From contig DATKZH010000558.1 in assembly GCA_035528065.1 (NCBI GenBank), positions 18,662 to 82,661 of the forward strand: a stretch of 64,000 bases of DNA. Direction: 5' to 3'. The notes under the pieces were generated by a model. That model did not search any database. It was not told the DNA's origin and was given only the letters and a program-made list of their open reading frames with translations. This DNA comes from DATKZH01 sp035528065 (lineage in GTDB: Bacteria; Planctomycetota; Planctomycetia; Pirellulales; Thermoguttaceae). Made by a program: the position numbers and the translations under genes. Below, in pieces: positions 20,401-29,807 of this stretch (positions are counted from its first letter, which is position 1; every line of letters starts with the position of its first letter).

Positions 20401-20822
20401 TGATCGGGATCATGCCCGGCTTCTGGCTCTTGAACACGATCACCAACGAGCAGGTGGGCGGCTACCCCAATCCGGTCTTCTTCACCGCCACGGCGATGAT
20501 CGGGATGATCGCGCTGGCCGGGATCGTGGTCCGCAACTCCGTGGTGCTGATCGACTTCATCCACCACGGTCAAGCGGACGGGCTTCCACTCCGCGAGGCG
20601 GTGATCCAGAGTGCCGCCGTGCGCACTCGGCCGATCTTCCTCACCGCCGGCACCACCCTGTTGGGAAACTGGGTGATCACGCTCGACCCGATCTTCTCCG
20701 GCCTGGCCTGGGCGATCATCTTCGGCATTTTCGCCTCCACGGTCTTCACGCTGCTGGTGATCCCGGTCGTCTACTGGCTGCTCTACGGCGGCCCAAAGGC
20801 GGCCGGCCAAAGAGTCGCCTGA
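17430..20822 (+). CDS. RND efflux permease (AcrB/CzcA superfamily)
   Basis: Inner-membrane proton-driven exporter working with the preceding adaptor. The 1130-residue protein has two large periplasmic loops and two groups of helices. The first helix group contains LGLLVDDPITDVENIARYF, keeping the paired Asp of the proton relay found in AcrB. The second contains GMIALAGIVVRNSVVLIDF, the matching repeat motif. The start at 17430 follows AGGGAGGGG with good spacing. The substrate is not evident: helix 4 is DD-type rather than the DxxxDE type of heavy-metal pumps, which mildly favours organic compounds. Operon with the adaptor gene. Confidence 0.94.
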   Translation: MNSDTKKTPLLTRVVELFLRGDVAVLLIVVSILLGLAALYLTPREEEPQIVVPLADVLVSAPGLSAQDVEQKVTNRLEKLLYQIDGVEYVYSMSMPGQCVVTVRFYVGEDREDSLVKLYNKLHSNLDRIPPAVTGWVVKPVEVDDVPIVNVTLWSDRPQLYGDHELRRIAEQLQQEIQAIQNTNRVEVIGGRPRRIRVELKPAQLAARGTSALQVAEALRASNVNVRAGQFEQQNEQFVVEAGTFIRDGGDLGDLVIQVSGDRPVYLKDVADVIDGPAEVESYTWIGFGPAANNPYDAKDRPAEKGGRSPGQAVEGSVEPAPGTLFPAVHIAVAKRKGTNAVWVAEAVEKRMDELARTHLPDGVQFRVTRDYGETADAKVDELVESLAIAVITVIGLIGLVIGWRAALVVALAVPVCYSVTLFINLMVGYTINRVTLFALILALGLLVDDPITDVENIARYFAMRVLPPRQAVLKAIQEVRPALILSTLAIIASFLPLMFITGMMGPYMAPMAMNVPLTVTVSMLVAFVITPWLSLVALRKLSTGGSDEPAFDLTKRPIYRISKAVLSPILDRRWLAWATLGAVAFLLAGAMALPAFRLVPLKMLPYDNKNEFQIVVDMPEGTTLERTEAVTRRLGQYLAGVREVRDYQLYVGLASPMDFNGMVRHYFLRRGPNVADIRVNLAPKEVRTAQSHEIILRIRDDLTRVAREADGGANVKLVEVPPGPPVIATVTAEVYGPPDQDYAGLIAAARRVEERLEREPGIVDVDCSAEHDQTRFVFETDQPKAALSGVSKENVASTLQLALSGLTATVVQEAGEVDPLLVQLRLSRTERSAEDDLSELYVRGQQGQLVQMGALGDFREGLEDKTIYHKNLRRVAYVFGEVAGRPPADAIMDMEIDRKPDGAETTPAPAIRPADARTWFSPGGDDPWSVPAGYEVHWAGEGEWKITLDVFRDLGIAFAAALVGIFVVLMFETDSLVMPLVIMLAIPLTLIGIMPGFWLLNTITNEQVGGYPNPVFFTATAMIGMIALAGIVVRNSVVLIDFIHHGQADGLPLREAVIQSAAVRTRPIFLTAGTTLLGNWVITLDPIFSGLAWAIIFGIFASTVFTLLVIPVVYWLLYGGPKAAGQRVA

Positions 20823-20940
20823 GGCGGTCGGGAGACTCGGTCCCGAATGAGGCGTCTCGATGAGCCCTATTCGCCCGCTCGATGGGGACGCCAACTACCG
20901 ACTTGGTTTCCGAGAGGCCCGCTCTCGCATGCGTGGCCCC

Positions 20941-20946
20941 TATAAT
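20941..20946 (+). promoter_or_regulatory. Candidate -10 box upstream of the ferredoxin gene
   Basis: A perfect TATAAT in a GC-rich gap, 84 bases before the ferredoxin start codon. No TTGACA-like hexamer lies at the right distance upstream, so this is only a weak promoter prediction. Confidence 0.3.
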
Positions 20947-21030
20947 TACCTCTTGCGTGAGATGATCGCGATCCGCCGGCCTCGCCGGGCTCCCGCAGTT
21001 GCCGTTTGACCAGCTACCAAGGAGAAAAGC

Positions 21031-21225
21031 ATGAAGGTCCGCGTAGACGCCGATACTTGCGTCGGCTGTGCTGCCTGTGAGGGCATCTGCCCCGAGGTCT
21101 TCGAGATGACCGACGAGGACAAGGCGATCGTCAAGGTCGATCCGGTCCCGACCGAACACGAGGACGCCTGCCAAGAAGCCGCCGAGCAGTGTCCCGTCGA
21201 CGCGATCTCGGTGGAGGCGGATTGA
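21031..21225 (+). CDS. Small ferredoxin, 4Fe-4S type
   Basis: A 64-residue soluble electron carrier. Cluster ligands are in CVGCAACEGICPEVF and in the C-terminal AEQCPVDAI, the arrangement of single-cluster bacterial ferredoxins. Two further Cys (in GICP and DACQEAAE) could form the usual disulfide or a second cluster. Acidic composition is normal. AAGGAG lies 8 bases before the ATG. It stands alone, 208 bases after the RND permease gene and 482 bases before the kinase gene, so its redox partner is unknown. Confidence 0.92.
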   Translation: MKVRVDADTCVGCAACEGICPEVFEMTDEDKAIVKVDPVPTEHEDACQEAAEQCPVDAISVEAD

Positions 21226-21707
21226 CGCCACCCGCCGTCGGGATCGGGGCGCGTGCAACCGAGAACCGCGCGACGAACGGTCACGGGCGGTGGACGCATC
21301 GCAGCCCCGCGAAGTCGCCGGCGCCGGGCGGGGCCGGCTTTGCGGTTCCCGTCGACGGCATTCCTTTCCCCTGGCGATGGAGTCTCGCTCCGCAACTGGA
21401 CCGCATTCGCGTGGGGCGGCGCATCTCGGAGAACTGCCATAATCCCGAGCCTGTCCCGCCGCCGGCGGAAGTCGCAGAGCGGCCGGCCCGTGGGCGACGC
21501 GGAACGGCTTCGCCGCCAGCTATACTTCTACTGGCTAACGTGCTTTGCCGTGTGCGTTGGGGGTCGGTCCATACGCTTCTCGAATTCCGATCGTGGTCTC
21601 GCCAATCGCCTGCTTGATTGAGCGTGCCGGGCGGACTCGTGTCGCCTGCCGCCGCTGTGACCGACGACCGGACGGTGTCCCGAGATGTACCGAGGAAAGG
21701 GAATGGG
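21226..21707. other. 482-base gap, no gene recognised
   Basis: Lies between the ferredoxin and receiver-histidine kinase genes. The frames through it are Arg/Pro-rich and have no recognisable domain. I see no strong hairpin or promoter. GAGGAAAGGG just before 21708 serves as the ribosome site of the kinase gene. Confidence 0.5.
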
Positions 21708-23066
21708 ATGGCGAGTCGCGAGTCTTACGTGCCGTTGACGCTGTGTGCCGCCTGGGCGAAGGGCACGGATCGGTGGGCGGCCGGCTTGAGCCCGCCGAGC
21801 GAGTCACCCAGGGCGGCCACCCGGGACGCCAAGATCATGATCGTCGACGACTCGCCGATCATCATCGACATGGTTCGGGAGAGTCTCGCTTCGGTCGGCT
21901 ACCACGACTTCGTCGCCACCTGCGAATCGACCGAGGCAATCGCACTCGTCGCTCAGGAAGAGCCCGACGTCCTCCTTCTCGACATCATGATGCCCCGGGT
22001 GAGCGGGCTGGAAATCCTGGAACAGCTCCGTGAGAGCGCGAGATTCTCCCGCTTGCCGGTGATCATCGTCACGATTGCCTGCGATCAAGAGACGAAGCTC
22101 CGTGCCCTGGGGCTTGGGGCGACCGACTTCCTGGGCAAGCCGCTGGATTCCGTCGAGCTCGTGGCTCGAGTGCGCAACTGCCTGACCACCAAAGCCCATT
22201 ACGACCACCTCGAGACCTACGCGCAGGAGCTCGAACGCCTGGTTTTCGAGCGAACCAAGGAATTGCACGACCATGCGATCGCTCTCGAACAAGCGAATCA
22301 GAATCTGAAGCGGTTGTACCGCGAAGCTCAGGCCGCCGTCTGCGCCAAGGACGCGTTCCTGTCGAACATGAGCCATGAGCTCCGTACTCCCCTGACGGCC
22401 ATCCTGGGCTTCGCCCAGTTTCTGAGCGACCCCGATCTGACCGAGGAAGAAGGAGCTTCCCATGTTCAGACGATCCAGCGAAACGGCAAACACCTCCTGG
22501 AACTCATCAACAACATCCTCGATCTTGCCAAGCTCGAGGCGAGTGAGACGGACGTCGAGCAGACGCTCTGTTCCGTGCGGGAGATCGTCGACGACGTCGT
22601 GTCGCTGCTCGGGGCCCTGACCACCGGCAGGAACCTGAGCCTGAAAGCCCACTACGACTCTTCGGTTCCGCACGTGGTCGAGACCGATCCGGTTCGTCTG
22701 CGGCAGATCCTGGTGAACCTCGTGGGCAATGCCGTCAAGTTCACCGAATGCGGGCACGTGCGAGTCTCGGTCCAGTGCGTCCGGAGCTCATCGGGTTCCG
22801 CTGAACTGCGGATCGAGGTTGCGGATACCGGGATCGGCATGTGCGAGGAGACGATTGCCCAGTTGTTTGACCCGTTCTATCAGGCAGACGCCTCGGCCAA
22901 CCGCGTTTGCCGCGGCACCGGATTGGGACTGGCGATCTCCAAACGCCTGGCACGGCTGTTGGGCGGGGACATTCACGTTCGAAGCGAGCTCGGCAAAGGG
23001 AGCGTCTTCACGTTAACCTTCGAGGCGGCCGTTCCCGAAGAAGCTGCCCTCATGCCGGCCCCCTAG
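21708..23066 (+). CDS. Receiver-histidine kinase (REC-HisKA-HATPase)
   Basis: Cytoplasmic two-component protein with its receiver at the N terminus and no membrane segment. The REC domain (about residues 40-160) has MIVDDSP, the phospho-acceptor Asp in LLLDIMMP near residue 93, and Lys in LGKPLD. A coiled coil follows at about 170-215. HisKA carries SNMSHELRTPLTAILG with the phospho-His near residue 222. HATPase shows NLVGNAVKFTE, DTGIGM and GTGLGLAISKR. The ATG at 21708 is preceded by GAGGAAAGGG. A REC placed before a kinase, instead of before an output domain, is also the published layout of PhcR in Ralstonia. The stop codon overlaps that of the converging giant kinase gene. Confidence 0.93.
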   Translation: MASRESYVPLTLCAAWAKGTDRWAAGLSPPSESPRAATRDAKIMIVDDSPIIIDMVRESLASVGYHDFVATCESTEAIALVAQEEPDVLLLDIMMPRVSGLEILEQLRESARFSRLPVIIVTIACDQETKLRALGLGATDFLGKPLDSVELVARVRNCLTTKAHYDHLETYAQELERLVFERTKELHDHAIALEQANQNLKRLYREAQAAVCAKDAFLSNMSHELRTPLTAILGFAQFLSDPDLTEEEGASHVQTIQRNGKHLLELINNILDLAKLEASETDVEQTLCSVREIVDDVVSLLGALTTGRNLSLKAHYDSSVPHVVETDPVRLRQILVNLVGNAVKFTECGHVRVSVQCVRSSSGSAELRIEVADTGIGMCEETIAQLFDPFYQADASANRVCRGTGLGLAISKRLARLLGGDIHVRSELGKGSVFTLTFEAAVPEEAALMPAP

Positions 23067-26000
23067 TCGTCAGCCACTTGAGCGAGGCTCGCCAGCACGG
23101 AGTCCAGGGCGTCGAAGAGTTCTGCCGACCGCACCGGCTTGGAGACGTAGCCGTCCATGCCTGCCTCGGTGCACTGCTCCCGAAAACCCTTCATCGCATG
23201 CGCCGTCATCGCGATGATCGGCACGTGACCGCCTGCGGCCCGCTCTTTCTTGCGGATGACCGCCGTCGCTTCCAGGCCGTCCATCTCCGGCATCTCGATG
23301 TCCATCAGCACGGCATCGAACGTTTGCCGCTCGAGCGCTTCGAGCGCCTCTTTGCCGTTGTTGACCACTTCCACGTGATGCCCCCTCAGCTCCAAGAGGC
23401 CAACGGCCACTTCCTGGTTCACGGGTCCGTCCTCGGCCAACAGGATCCGCAGCGCTCGCTCGCTCGACGCGGGACCCGTCTCCGAAAGCTCCTTGTGATT
23501 TCGCGGGACGTCGAGAGCATCACGCACCGTCTCCAGCAAATCCGAGGCCTTCGCCGGTTTCGTCAGACAATGCCGGATTCCCATCTGCCGGCACCGGGCG
23601 GGGCCGTCGGGCTGACCGGCCGGGTAGAGCAGCAAGACGCGGCAAGCTCCGAGCTTCGGCTCCTGGCGGACCTTTTCCGCGAGTGTCCAACCGTCCATGT
23701 CGGGCATCACCGCGTCAATGACCACAAGGCGGAAAGGCCGTCCGGCACCCGCAGCGCGTCTCAAGGCGGCCAGGGCGGCGGCGGCGCCGTCGGCAACGGC
23801 CGTCTCCAATCCGCAAGATGCCAGTATCTCGCCGTGGACCCGCCGGCTGGTGGCATTGTCGTCCACGACCAGCACCGGAACGTCCCCCGGCAGCCGAGTT
23901 GCAGGTTCCGGCGGCGGCGCGCTCGCCGGCAACGCCAAGGGAACGACGAAATGGAAGGTGCTTCCACGGCCCACCTCGCTTTCCACCCAGATGCGCCCTC
24001 CCATCATATTTACCAACTGCGAGGAGATGGCGAGTCCGAGGCCGGTTCCTCCGAATCGTCGCGTCGTTGAGCTGTCGCTTTGTCGGAAGGATTCGAAGAT
24101 GGACCGCTGCTTGTCAGGCGGGATGCCGATTCCCGTATCCCGAACGGCCAAATGCAGATCGACCCGTTCTTGCTTCTCCGCTTCCACCCAAACGTCGGCA
24201 AGAACCTCGCCTTGTTTCGTAAACTTGACGGCGTTGCCCAGGAGATTCACGACGATCTGGCGGAGTCGACCGGGGTCGCCGACGGCCATCGGAGGCACGT
24301 CGGGGGCAATCCGGCAGATCAGCTCCAGGCCTTTTTGCGAAGCGAGCACGGCCAGCATTTGCGTGGCGTCACCCACGACCTCGCGCAGATCAACGGGGAC
24401 GTTCTCCAGCTCCAGTTTGCCGGCTTCGATCTTGGAGAAGTCGAGGATGTCGTTCAGAAGCCGCAACAGGGCGTCGGCCGATTGCTTGACCAGGTTCAGA
24501 TAGCTTCGCTGTTCCGAGGTCAGTTGCGTGTGGAGCGCCAGCTCCGCCATTCCCATGATTCCGTTCATCGGAGTGCGGATCTCGTGGCTCATCGTGGCCA
24601 GGAATTGGCTCTTCGCGCGGTTGGCGGTCTCCGCCGCTTCGATCGCCACGCGCAACTGTTCCTCGGTCTGCCTCAGCTCGTTCGCCACGCGCTGCAATTC
24701 CTGGTTGGAGCGGGCCAGCTCACCGGCTCGAGCTTCGGCAGCCGCCGTCCGATCGGCGACTCGTTGTTCCAGGGTTTCGTTCAGCCGCTGCAACTCCTGG
24801 AAGCCTTCGGCGTTCTCCAGGGCGGCCCCGGCGATGGTGGCGACGAAGTCGCCCAGTCGCTCCTCGTCGGACCCGAAGAGCCGCTGCACGTGTCGATGCG
24901 TGACGTAGAGACAGACCGTCGCGCGACCGCGCACGAACACGGGAACGCAGAGTGACGACCCGTCTCCGGAGTAGACGGCGCTTCGACCGGTATGCTCGGC
25001 GTCCTCTTCGACGAAAGCGACGGCGCGACCCGCCTGGAGTGCGCGGGAGACCATTCGCTCGTTGATCTCCCCGTCGAGCTCGCCGACGACCGGAGTCAGC
25101 CGCTGCGTGTCGTGATTCCGGTCGATTTCGAGCACGGCACAGCGCTCTCCGCGGAGGAGCCTCAGGGCCGCCGTGCGGATTTCGTTGTAGATCGGCGTCG
25201 GGGAAAGCGCCGAGGCGATCCGCCGCCCCGAATCGAGCACGGTGTCAAAACGGTCGGCCAAGGAGAGGGTCGCCTGCTCGGCCGGGGCGGGGCTGGGAGA
25301 CTCGCCGTCGACGGGAGAGATTTCCAGTGCGCGCAGAGTCGTCTCGGCCTCGGCGACCTGCTGATCGGCCCCGGTCCAACCGAGCTCCCGGCCGACCTTA
25401 CCGCGGACCAACAGCGTTTGCGCGTATTCGTATCGAGCACCTTGGCGTTGGGCGACGGCCAGGCTCTTGTCGAAGAGCCGCCGCGCCCGGCGGCTCTTGC
25501 CTCGCATGGAGAGGATCAGCGCGTACTCCCGCAATGCCTGGGGCAAGTCGTTTTGGCACATCCGCCGGGCTCGCAGGGCACGGCGGACCGCCTTCTCGGC
25601 CCGGCCGAGCAGGGCGCGCCGTCGCCGGGGCGTGTAGTCGGTCTGCCTCTCGGCCTGGCAGCGATAGGCGGTGGCGAGCCAGGTGAGGTTCGGCAAGGTG
25701 TACGCGTTCTGGATTCCTGCCCGGTCGGCGACCGCGATGGCCTTCTCGAACGCGGCAGCGGCCTGTTGCGGATCCCCGGCGCCGAGCAGCCGGACCCCTT
25801 CGGCGAGCAGGACCTGGGTGGTCCCCTGCGCGTCAGGACGGTCGCGATCGAGCTCTCGCTCGAGAATCTCTTGGGGGACGTGTCCGTCCGTGGCGCGGGC
25901 CCAGACGTCGAGAATAATGCCCGAGGCCTGTTCATCCCCCATTTCCAGCCCCGAACCGTGGTTCCGCTGCGCCTCTTCCACGGCGCCTTGAAGATCGCCC

Positions 26001-29000
26001 AGATGGTAGAGGGAGGCGGCAATCTGGTACCGGGCGATGTGGACTTGCCAGTAGTCCCCCATGCGTTCGAGCAGGCGGACTGCTTCGCGGCACTTGTCGA
26101 CGGCTTCGGCGAACCGGCTGGCGGCGTACAGCACGCAGCCGTGAAAGGTCAACGATTGCCCCTGCCCCCAGAGGTCTCCGAAAGTCTTGCGTATTTCCAG
26201 CGACTTCTCCGCGTAGGCGGTCGCTCGGCGAAACATGGGAATCAGGCTCATCGCCGGCGCGTGTTCGGAATACGCCTGGGCCAGCTCCAGCGTGGGCGGA
26301 TATCGCTCCGCGAGGTTCATTTCCCGCAAATGCGCCCACAAGCAACGGAATTTGCTCCGCGCATACCAGTATCCGTGCCCCAGGCCGCTGAACAGGCGTA
26401 TGGCCAGCAATTCCGTCTCCGGCGGCTTCTCCTTCCGGCGATGGACGAACAGGCGGGGTAGAAGCGTGTGGGCCACCTGGGCCAGTGTCTCCCAAAGGAG
26501 CATCGTGCCGAACGATAGTCGCCTGCGGGGCACGAATCGGCCCAGCAGCCGCAGGGCTTCCTCAAACTCCTGCGTGGCGGTCTCCATGTCGCCGCGTTTG
26601 AAGGCGAGCTCCGCCAGCTTCCCCCGAATTTGGGCTTGTGCGAGCTTCCCTTCGGCGAAACTCACGGCGCGCTCGAACAACGACGCGGCGGCGTCATAGC
26701 GCCCGCGGAGCATCAGCACGTCGCCCAGGCCTTCGGCGATCCAGTAGCGCGTGGCCTGGTCGGCCGACCGGGCACCGCGCTCGGCGATGCGGTATTGCTG
26801 CTCGGCGACTTCCAGAGAATGCTGCTTTCGCGCTTGCTCGGCCGCCACCAACGCGTAACGCAGCGCGGATTCACTCTCGCCGGCTGCGTCGAAGTGATAG
26901 GCCAGTTCCGGACCACGTTCCGGAGCGTGCTGCTGGAGGTGGAGCGCCGCGCGGCGGTGCGCGTCTTTCCGCCCGTCGCTCGAAAGTCTCTCGAAAAGCA
27001 CCGCACGGATCTTGTCGTGGATGAAAACGCAGCGTGATCCGTCCGGCCGGACCCACACCAGGTGCCGGCGTCGCGCTTCGTCCAGGGCCGCGATCGCTTT
27101 GAGGGGCGTTTGTCGCGACAGTTGCGCCGCCGTATCCAACTCGAACTCCTTTCCCAAGACGGCACCCACCGAAAGCAGCTCGATCGTCTGCTTGGGGAGC
27201 AACTCCACGCGACGGGAAAGGAACGACCCCGCATGACTGGACGAATGAAGGTCGGCCATGGCCAGGGGTTCGATTTGCCAGCCATCGGATTCGGCGACCA
27301 ATGCCTCCGACTCCACCATCCCGCGGAGCACGGCCGAGGCCATGAAGGGACTCCCTTCCGAGACCTGGCATACGACGTCGATCGCTTCGTCGGGAAGCCG
27401 CCCGGCCATCGACTCGACCAGGCGACGAACGTCGTCCGGCTGGAGCGGGGAGAGCCGCAGATGGGCGGAAGGCCGAAGCTTGCGAATCAGATGTGCTTCC
27501 GGCACTTCCTCCGAACGGAAGGCCAGGATCAACAGCACGTGGCATCGGTCCGTCCCGACGTCGGAAACCGACGCGTGCCAGCGTCCGATCAGCTTGATTG
27601 CCAGTTCATCCGCCCACTGGCAGTCGTCGAGGATAATCAGGGCCGGACGCTCCTTCGTCCCCAGCGCGGCGAGAAAACGCGACATCGCCTGAATGTTGCG
27701 CATCTCGCCAAACGCTTCGTGGTCCAGGCTGCTGGGGACCGTGCGACTCGACGCCCTCCACCCGAGTGCGCCGGCCAATTCGGGGAGAGCCGCGCTGACG
27801 GCGTCGCCGTGAACCCCGAGTCGGTCGCGGACCGATTGGGCCAGCGACGGATCGGACCGCGCCGCCGCAAGGAACCCCTCGATGACGCCGTTGAGCAGTC
27901 GGAGCGGGCGCTGTCCCACCTCGCTCGATCCCTGACCGCGGAGCGCCCAGAAGCCCTGCCGAACTCCACGTTGTGCGGCTTCCACGAGAAGTCGCGTCTT
28001 CCCTCCGCCCGATTCCCCCTCCAACATGACCAGGCCGGCTTGCCCCGCGCGGGCACGCTCGATTTGCCCGTCGAATTCCTCCAGCTCCCTCCGTCGGCCG
28101 ACGAAGGCCGGCTCGGTCAGTGTGCGGCGTCGGTCGGACGCGCCGATCACCACGTTGGGCTCGGCTTCAGCGCGCTCGAGGGCTTCGCGGATTGCCTCGA
28201 CGTCGGCCAGCGCTGCCTCGGCCGACTGATAGCGGTCCCTGGGGTCCTTGCGAAGAAGACGCTGGATGAGCTCGTCCATGGCTCGGGGTACTGGCAGTCC
28301 CAGACCTCTCAGCTCCGGCACGGGCGCCGTCATGTGTTGGAACAGGACGGCGTTGATCGTGTCGCCCGTGAACGGAACGCCGCCGACGAGGCATTCGAAC
28401 AGGACGACGCCCGCCGAATAGAGGTCCGACGGCTCTCCGACGTCGCAATCGATCGACCCGGCTTGCTCGGGCGACGCGTACAAGGCCGTCACGGGTCGCT
28501 GTCCGTACAAGGCGTCGTCCAATTGCACGCTTCGAGCCAGCCCGAAGTCGACGAGAGTCGCCTCGGTCAGGGGCACCGCCTCGTCGACGATCACGTTTCC
28601 GGGCTTGACGTCGCGGTGCAACACGCCGTGACGGTGCGCATCCCTTAGGGCGGAAAAGAGGCAGCGGGCCAAGGTCAGCGTTTCGTCGAGGCTGAGCGGC
28701 CCGCGGTTGAGGCGCGCTTCAAGGGACGTCCCGGAAACGAACGGCATCACGAGGTACAGGGCGTCGTCTTCGCGGCTGACGTCGAGGAGCTGCGATAGCC
28801 AACGGCTTTCGACGCCATGCCGCAGCGCGGCCTCGTGCTCCAGGCGCATCCGCGTTCCGGCCGAGAGGGATCCGATCGAGACGACCTTGATCACCACGGC
28901 GTCGCCGCTCGTCAGGTCGGTGCCGAGCAGCGTCTCCGTGCCGGGCGTCCGCTTCAGCAATCGTCCCGCGCGAAATCGACCCCGGACGACTCGCTCGACG

Positions 29001-29050
29001 GTATCGGCCCCGGCCTTCGAATGGGCGGTGTTGTCAGGGTTCGCTTCCAT
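23063..29050 (-). CDS. Giant Ser/Thr kinase-ATPase-TPR-GAF-hybrid histidine kinase
   Basis: A 1995-residue multidomain signalling protein, all cytoplasmic by appearance. Order: Hanks-type kinase (about 25-290; HRDVKPGN and DFGLARS intact); AAA/STAND-like ATPase (about 315-600; Walker A GESGGGKT, Walker B LIILDDCQWAD); a long TPR-like helical region (about 680-1230); GAF-like domain (about 1270-1420); coiled coil; HisKA (ATMSHEIRTPMNGIMG, His near 1488); HATPase (NLLGNAVKFTK, DTGIGIP, GTGLGLAIS); REC1 (Asp in VVIDAVMPDMDG); REC2 (Asp in VLMDIEMPEMDG, Lys in YVSKPVR). The layout is known from multisensor kinases of myxobacteria, cyanobacteria and planctomycetes. REC1 lacks the usual Ser/Thr after strand 4 (LLLYPAG). 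The ligand is unknown. It converges on the neighbouring receiver-kinase gene. Confidence 0.92.
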   Translation of the reverse strand: MEANPDNTAHSKAGADTVERVVRGRFRAGRLLKRTPGTETLLGTDLTSGDAVVIKVVSIGSLSAGTRMRLEHEAALRHGVESRWLSQLLDVSREDDALYLVMPFVSGTSLEARLNRGPLSLDETLTLARCLFSALRDAHRHGVLHRDVKPGNVIVDEAVPLTEATLVDFGLARSVQLDDALYGQRPVTALYASPEQAGSIDCDVGEPSDLYSAGVVLFECLVGGVPFTGDTINAVLFQHMTAPVPELRGLGLPVPRAMDELIQRLLRKDPRDRYQSAEAALADVEAIREALERAEAEPNVVIGASDRRRTLTEPAFVGRRRELEEFDGQIERARAGQAGLVMLEGESGGGKTRLLVEAAQRGVRQGFWALRGQGSSEVGQRPLRLLNGVIEGFLAAARSDPSLAQSVRDRLGVHGDAVSAALPELAGALGWRASSRTVPSSLDHEAFGEMRNIQAMSRFLAALGTKERPALIILDDCQWADELAIKLIGRWHASVSDVGTDRCHVLLILAFRSEEVPEAHLIRKLRPSAHLRLSPLQPDDVRRLVESMAGRLPDEAIDVVCQVSEGSPFMASAVLRGMVESEALVAESDGWQIEPLAMADLHSSSHAGSFLSRRVELLPKQTIELLSVGAVLGKEFELDTAAQLSRQTPLKAIAALDEARRRHLVWVRPDGSRCVFIHDKIRAVLFERLSSDGRKDAHRRAALHLQQHAPERGPELAYHFDAAGESESALRYALVAAEQARKQHSLEVAEQQYRIAERGARSADQATRYWIAEGLGDVLMLRGRYDAAASLFERAVSFAEGKLAQAQIRGKLAELAFKRGDMETATQEFEEALRLLGRFVPRRRLSFGTMLLWETLAQVAHTLLPRLFVHRRKEKPPETELLAIRLFSGLGHGYWYARSKFRCLWAHLREMNLAERYPPTLELAQAYSEHAPAMSLIPMFRRATAYAEKSLEIRKTFGDLWGQGQSLTFHGCVLYAASRFAEAVDKCREAVRLLERMGDYWQVHIARYQIAASLYHLGDLQGAVEEAQRNHGSGLEMGDEQASGIILDVWARATDGHVPQEILERELDRDRPDAQGTTQVLLAEGVRLLGAGDPQQAAAAFEKAIAVADRAGIQNAYTLPNLTWLATAYRCQAERQTDYTPRRRRALLGRAEKAVRRALRARRMCQNDLPQALREYALILSMRGKSRRARRLFDKSLAVAQRQGARYEYAQTLLVRGKVGRELGWTGADQQVAEAETTLRALEISPVDGESPSPAPAEQATLSLADRFDTVLDSGRRIASALSPTPIYNEIRTAALRLLRGERCAVLEIDRNHDTQRLTPVVGELDGEINERMVSRALQAGRAVAFVEEDAEHTGRSAVYSGDGSSLCVPVFVRGRATVCLYVTHRHVQRLFGSDEERLGDFVATIAGAALENAEGFQELQRLNETLEQRVADRTAAAEARAGELARSNQELQRVANELRQTEEQLRVAIEAAETANRAKSQFLATMSHEIRTPMNGIMGMAELALHTQLTSEQRSYLNLVKQSADALLRLLNDILDFSKIEAGKLELENVPVDLREVVGDATQMLAVLASQKGLELICRIAPDVPPMAVGDPGRLRQIVVNLLGNAVKFTKQGEVLADVWVEAEKQERVDLHLAVRDTGIGIPPDKQRSIFESFRQSDSSTTRRFGGTGLGLAISSQLVNMMGGRIWVESEVGRGSTFHFVVPLALPASAPPPEPATRLPGDVPVLVVDDNATSRRVHGEILASCGLETAVADGAAAALAALRRAAGAGRPFRLVVIDAVMPDMDGWTLAEKVRQEPKLGACRVLLLYPAGQPDGPARCRQMGIRHCLTKPAKASDLLETVRDALDVPRNHKELSETGPASSERALRILLAEDGPVNQEVAVGLLELRGHHVEVVNNGKEALEALERQTFDAVLMDIEMPEMDGLEATAVIRKKERAAGGHVPIIAMTAHAMKGFREQCTEAGMDGYVSKPVRSAELFDALDSVLASLAQVADD

Positions 29051-29807
29051 CGCCTGAGCCGTCAGTAATCCCAGATGGGTGCGTCACACCTAAACCGCCG
29101 ATCAAATCCGGCGCGGGCCGGAATTCTCATGCGACGGGAGTATCGCGATCCTTCCTCGCCATCCGACGGGAAGGGAGATCGTCCGAAGACTACCCATGGG
29201 GGGATGGGGCGCTTGAACTCCTACAGTAGTCTAGCTTTCCCCAAACCGCGCCGTTGCTCCGTCGCCGGGTTTGTGCCGGGTTTGCGGCCTGTGTTCGATA
29301 AGGCAGCTCTACCGAGCGTGACAATTCTCCGGCCTTCCGGCGCGCGTCCCGCCAGCCGCGCGGCGTCTCCCCGTCACGCGACAAACCGGGCCGTGTCGCA
29401 CGTCCGCCATCCGCCGCGCGTCATGTCGATCACGGTGACTAGGCTAGCTGGCGATCGTCTGCGGATTGTCCGCGAGGCAACGAACGGGCGATTGGTCTCG
29501 ACTCACCATGGTGTGGCCTACCTGGGTGGGAAATGCTTGACACGGCGATTGAGTTCCGCGAAAATGCGGAAGTGACGTCCGGCGGATGGACGCGCGGCTC
29601 GTGATGAGCGGCGCTGGCCGGTAGGAGCGATAACTTTGGTACGTTCTGGTAGTTCGGCGTTCCTCAACGCGAACTCGGCGCCGGGGTAGGGCTCGGGTCG
29701 CGTGGACGCTGAGCCTGCTTGCTCCGGTGGGTGGTCGGATGCCGGGCGGGCATGACGCGCAATGGACCGCGATTGTCTTGATTGCCGACTTACAGAGAGG
29801 GTGAGAA
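29051..29807. other. 757-base gap between divergent genes
   Basis: Separates the giant kinase gene (minus) from the methyltransferase gene (plus). A 166-codon open frame spans 29075-29575 but is Arg/Pro/Ser-rich with no domain and no good ribosome site, so I do not call it. The gap should contain both promoters; a candidate for the plus strand is given separately. Confidence 0.5.
29537..29565 (+). promoter_or_regulatory. Candidate sigma-70-type promoter upstream of the methyltransferase
   Basis: TTGACA (29537-29542) and GAAAAT (29560-29565) are separated by 17 bases. This would give a 5' leader of about 235 bases before the gene at 29808. The -35 is perfect and the -10 matches four of six positions. 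Suggestive only. Confidence 0.3.

Noticed and set aside
29075..29575. 166-codon plus-strand open frame between the giant kinase and methyltransferase genes
   Set aside because: Arg/Pro/Ser-rich composition, no domain, no good ribosome site, and such long frames are common by chance in high-GC DNA.
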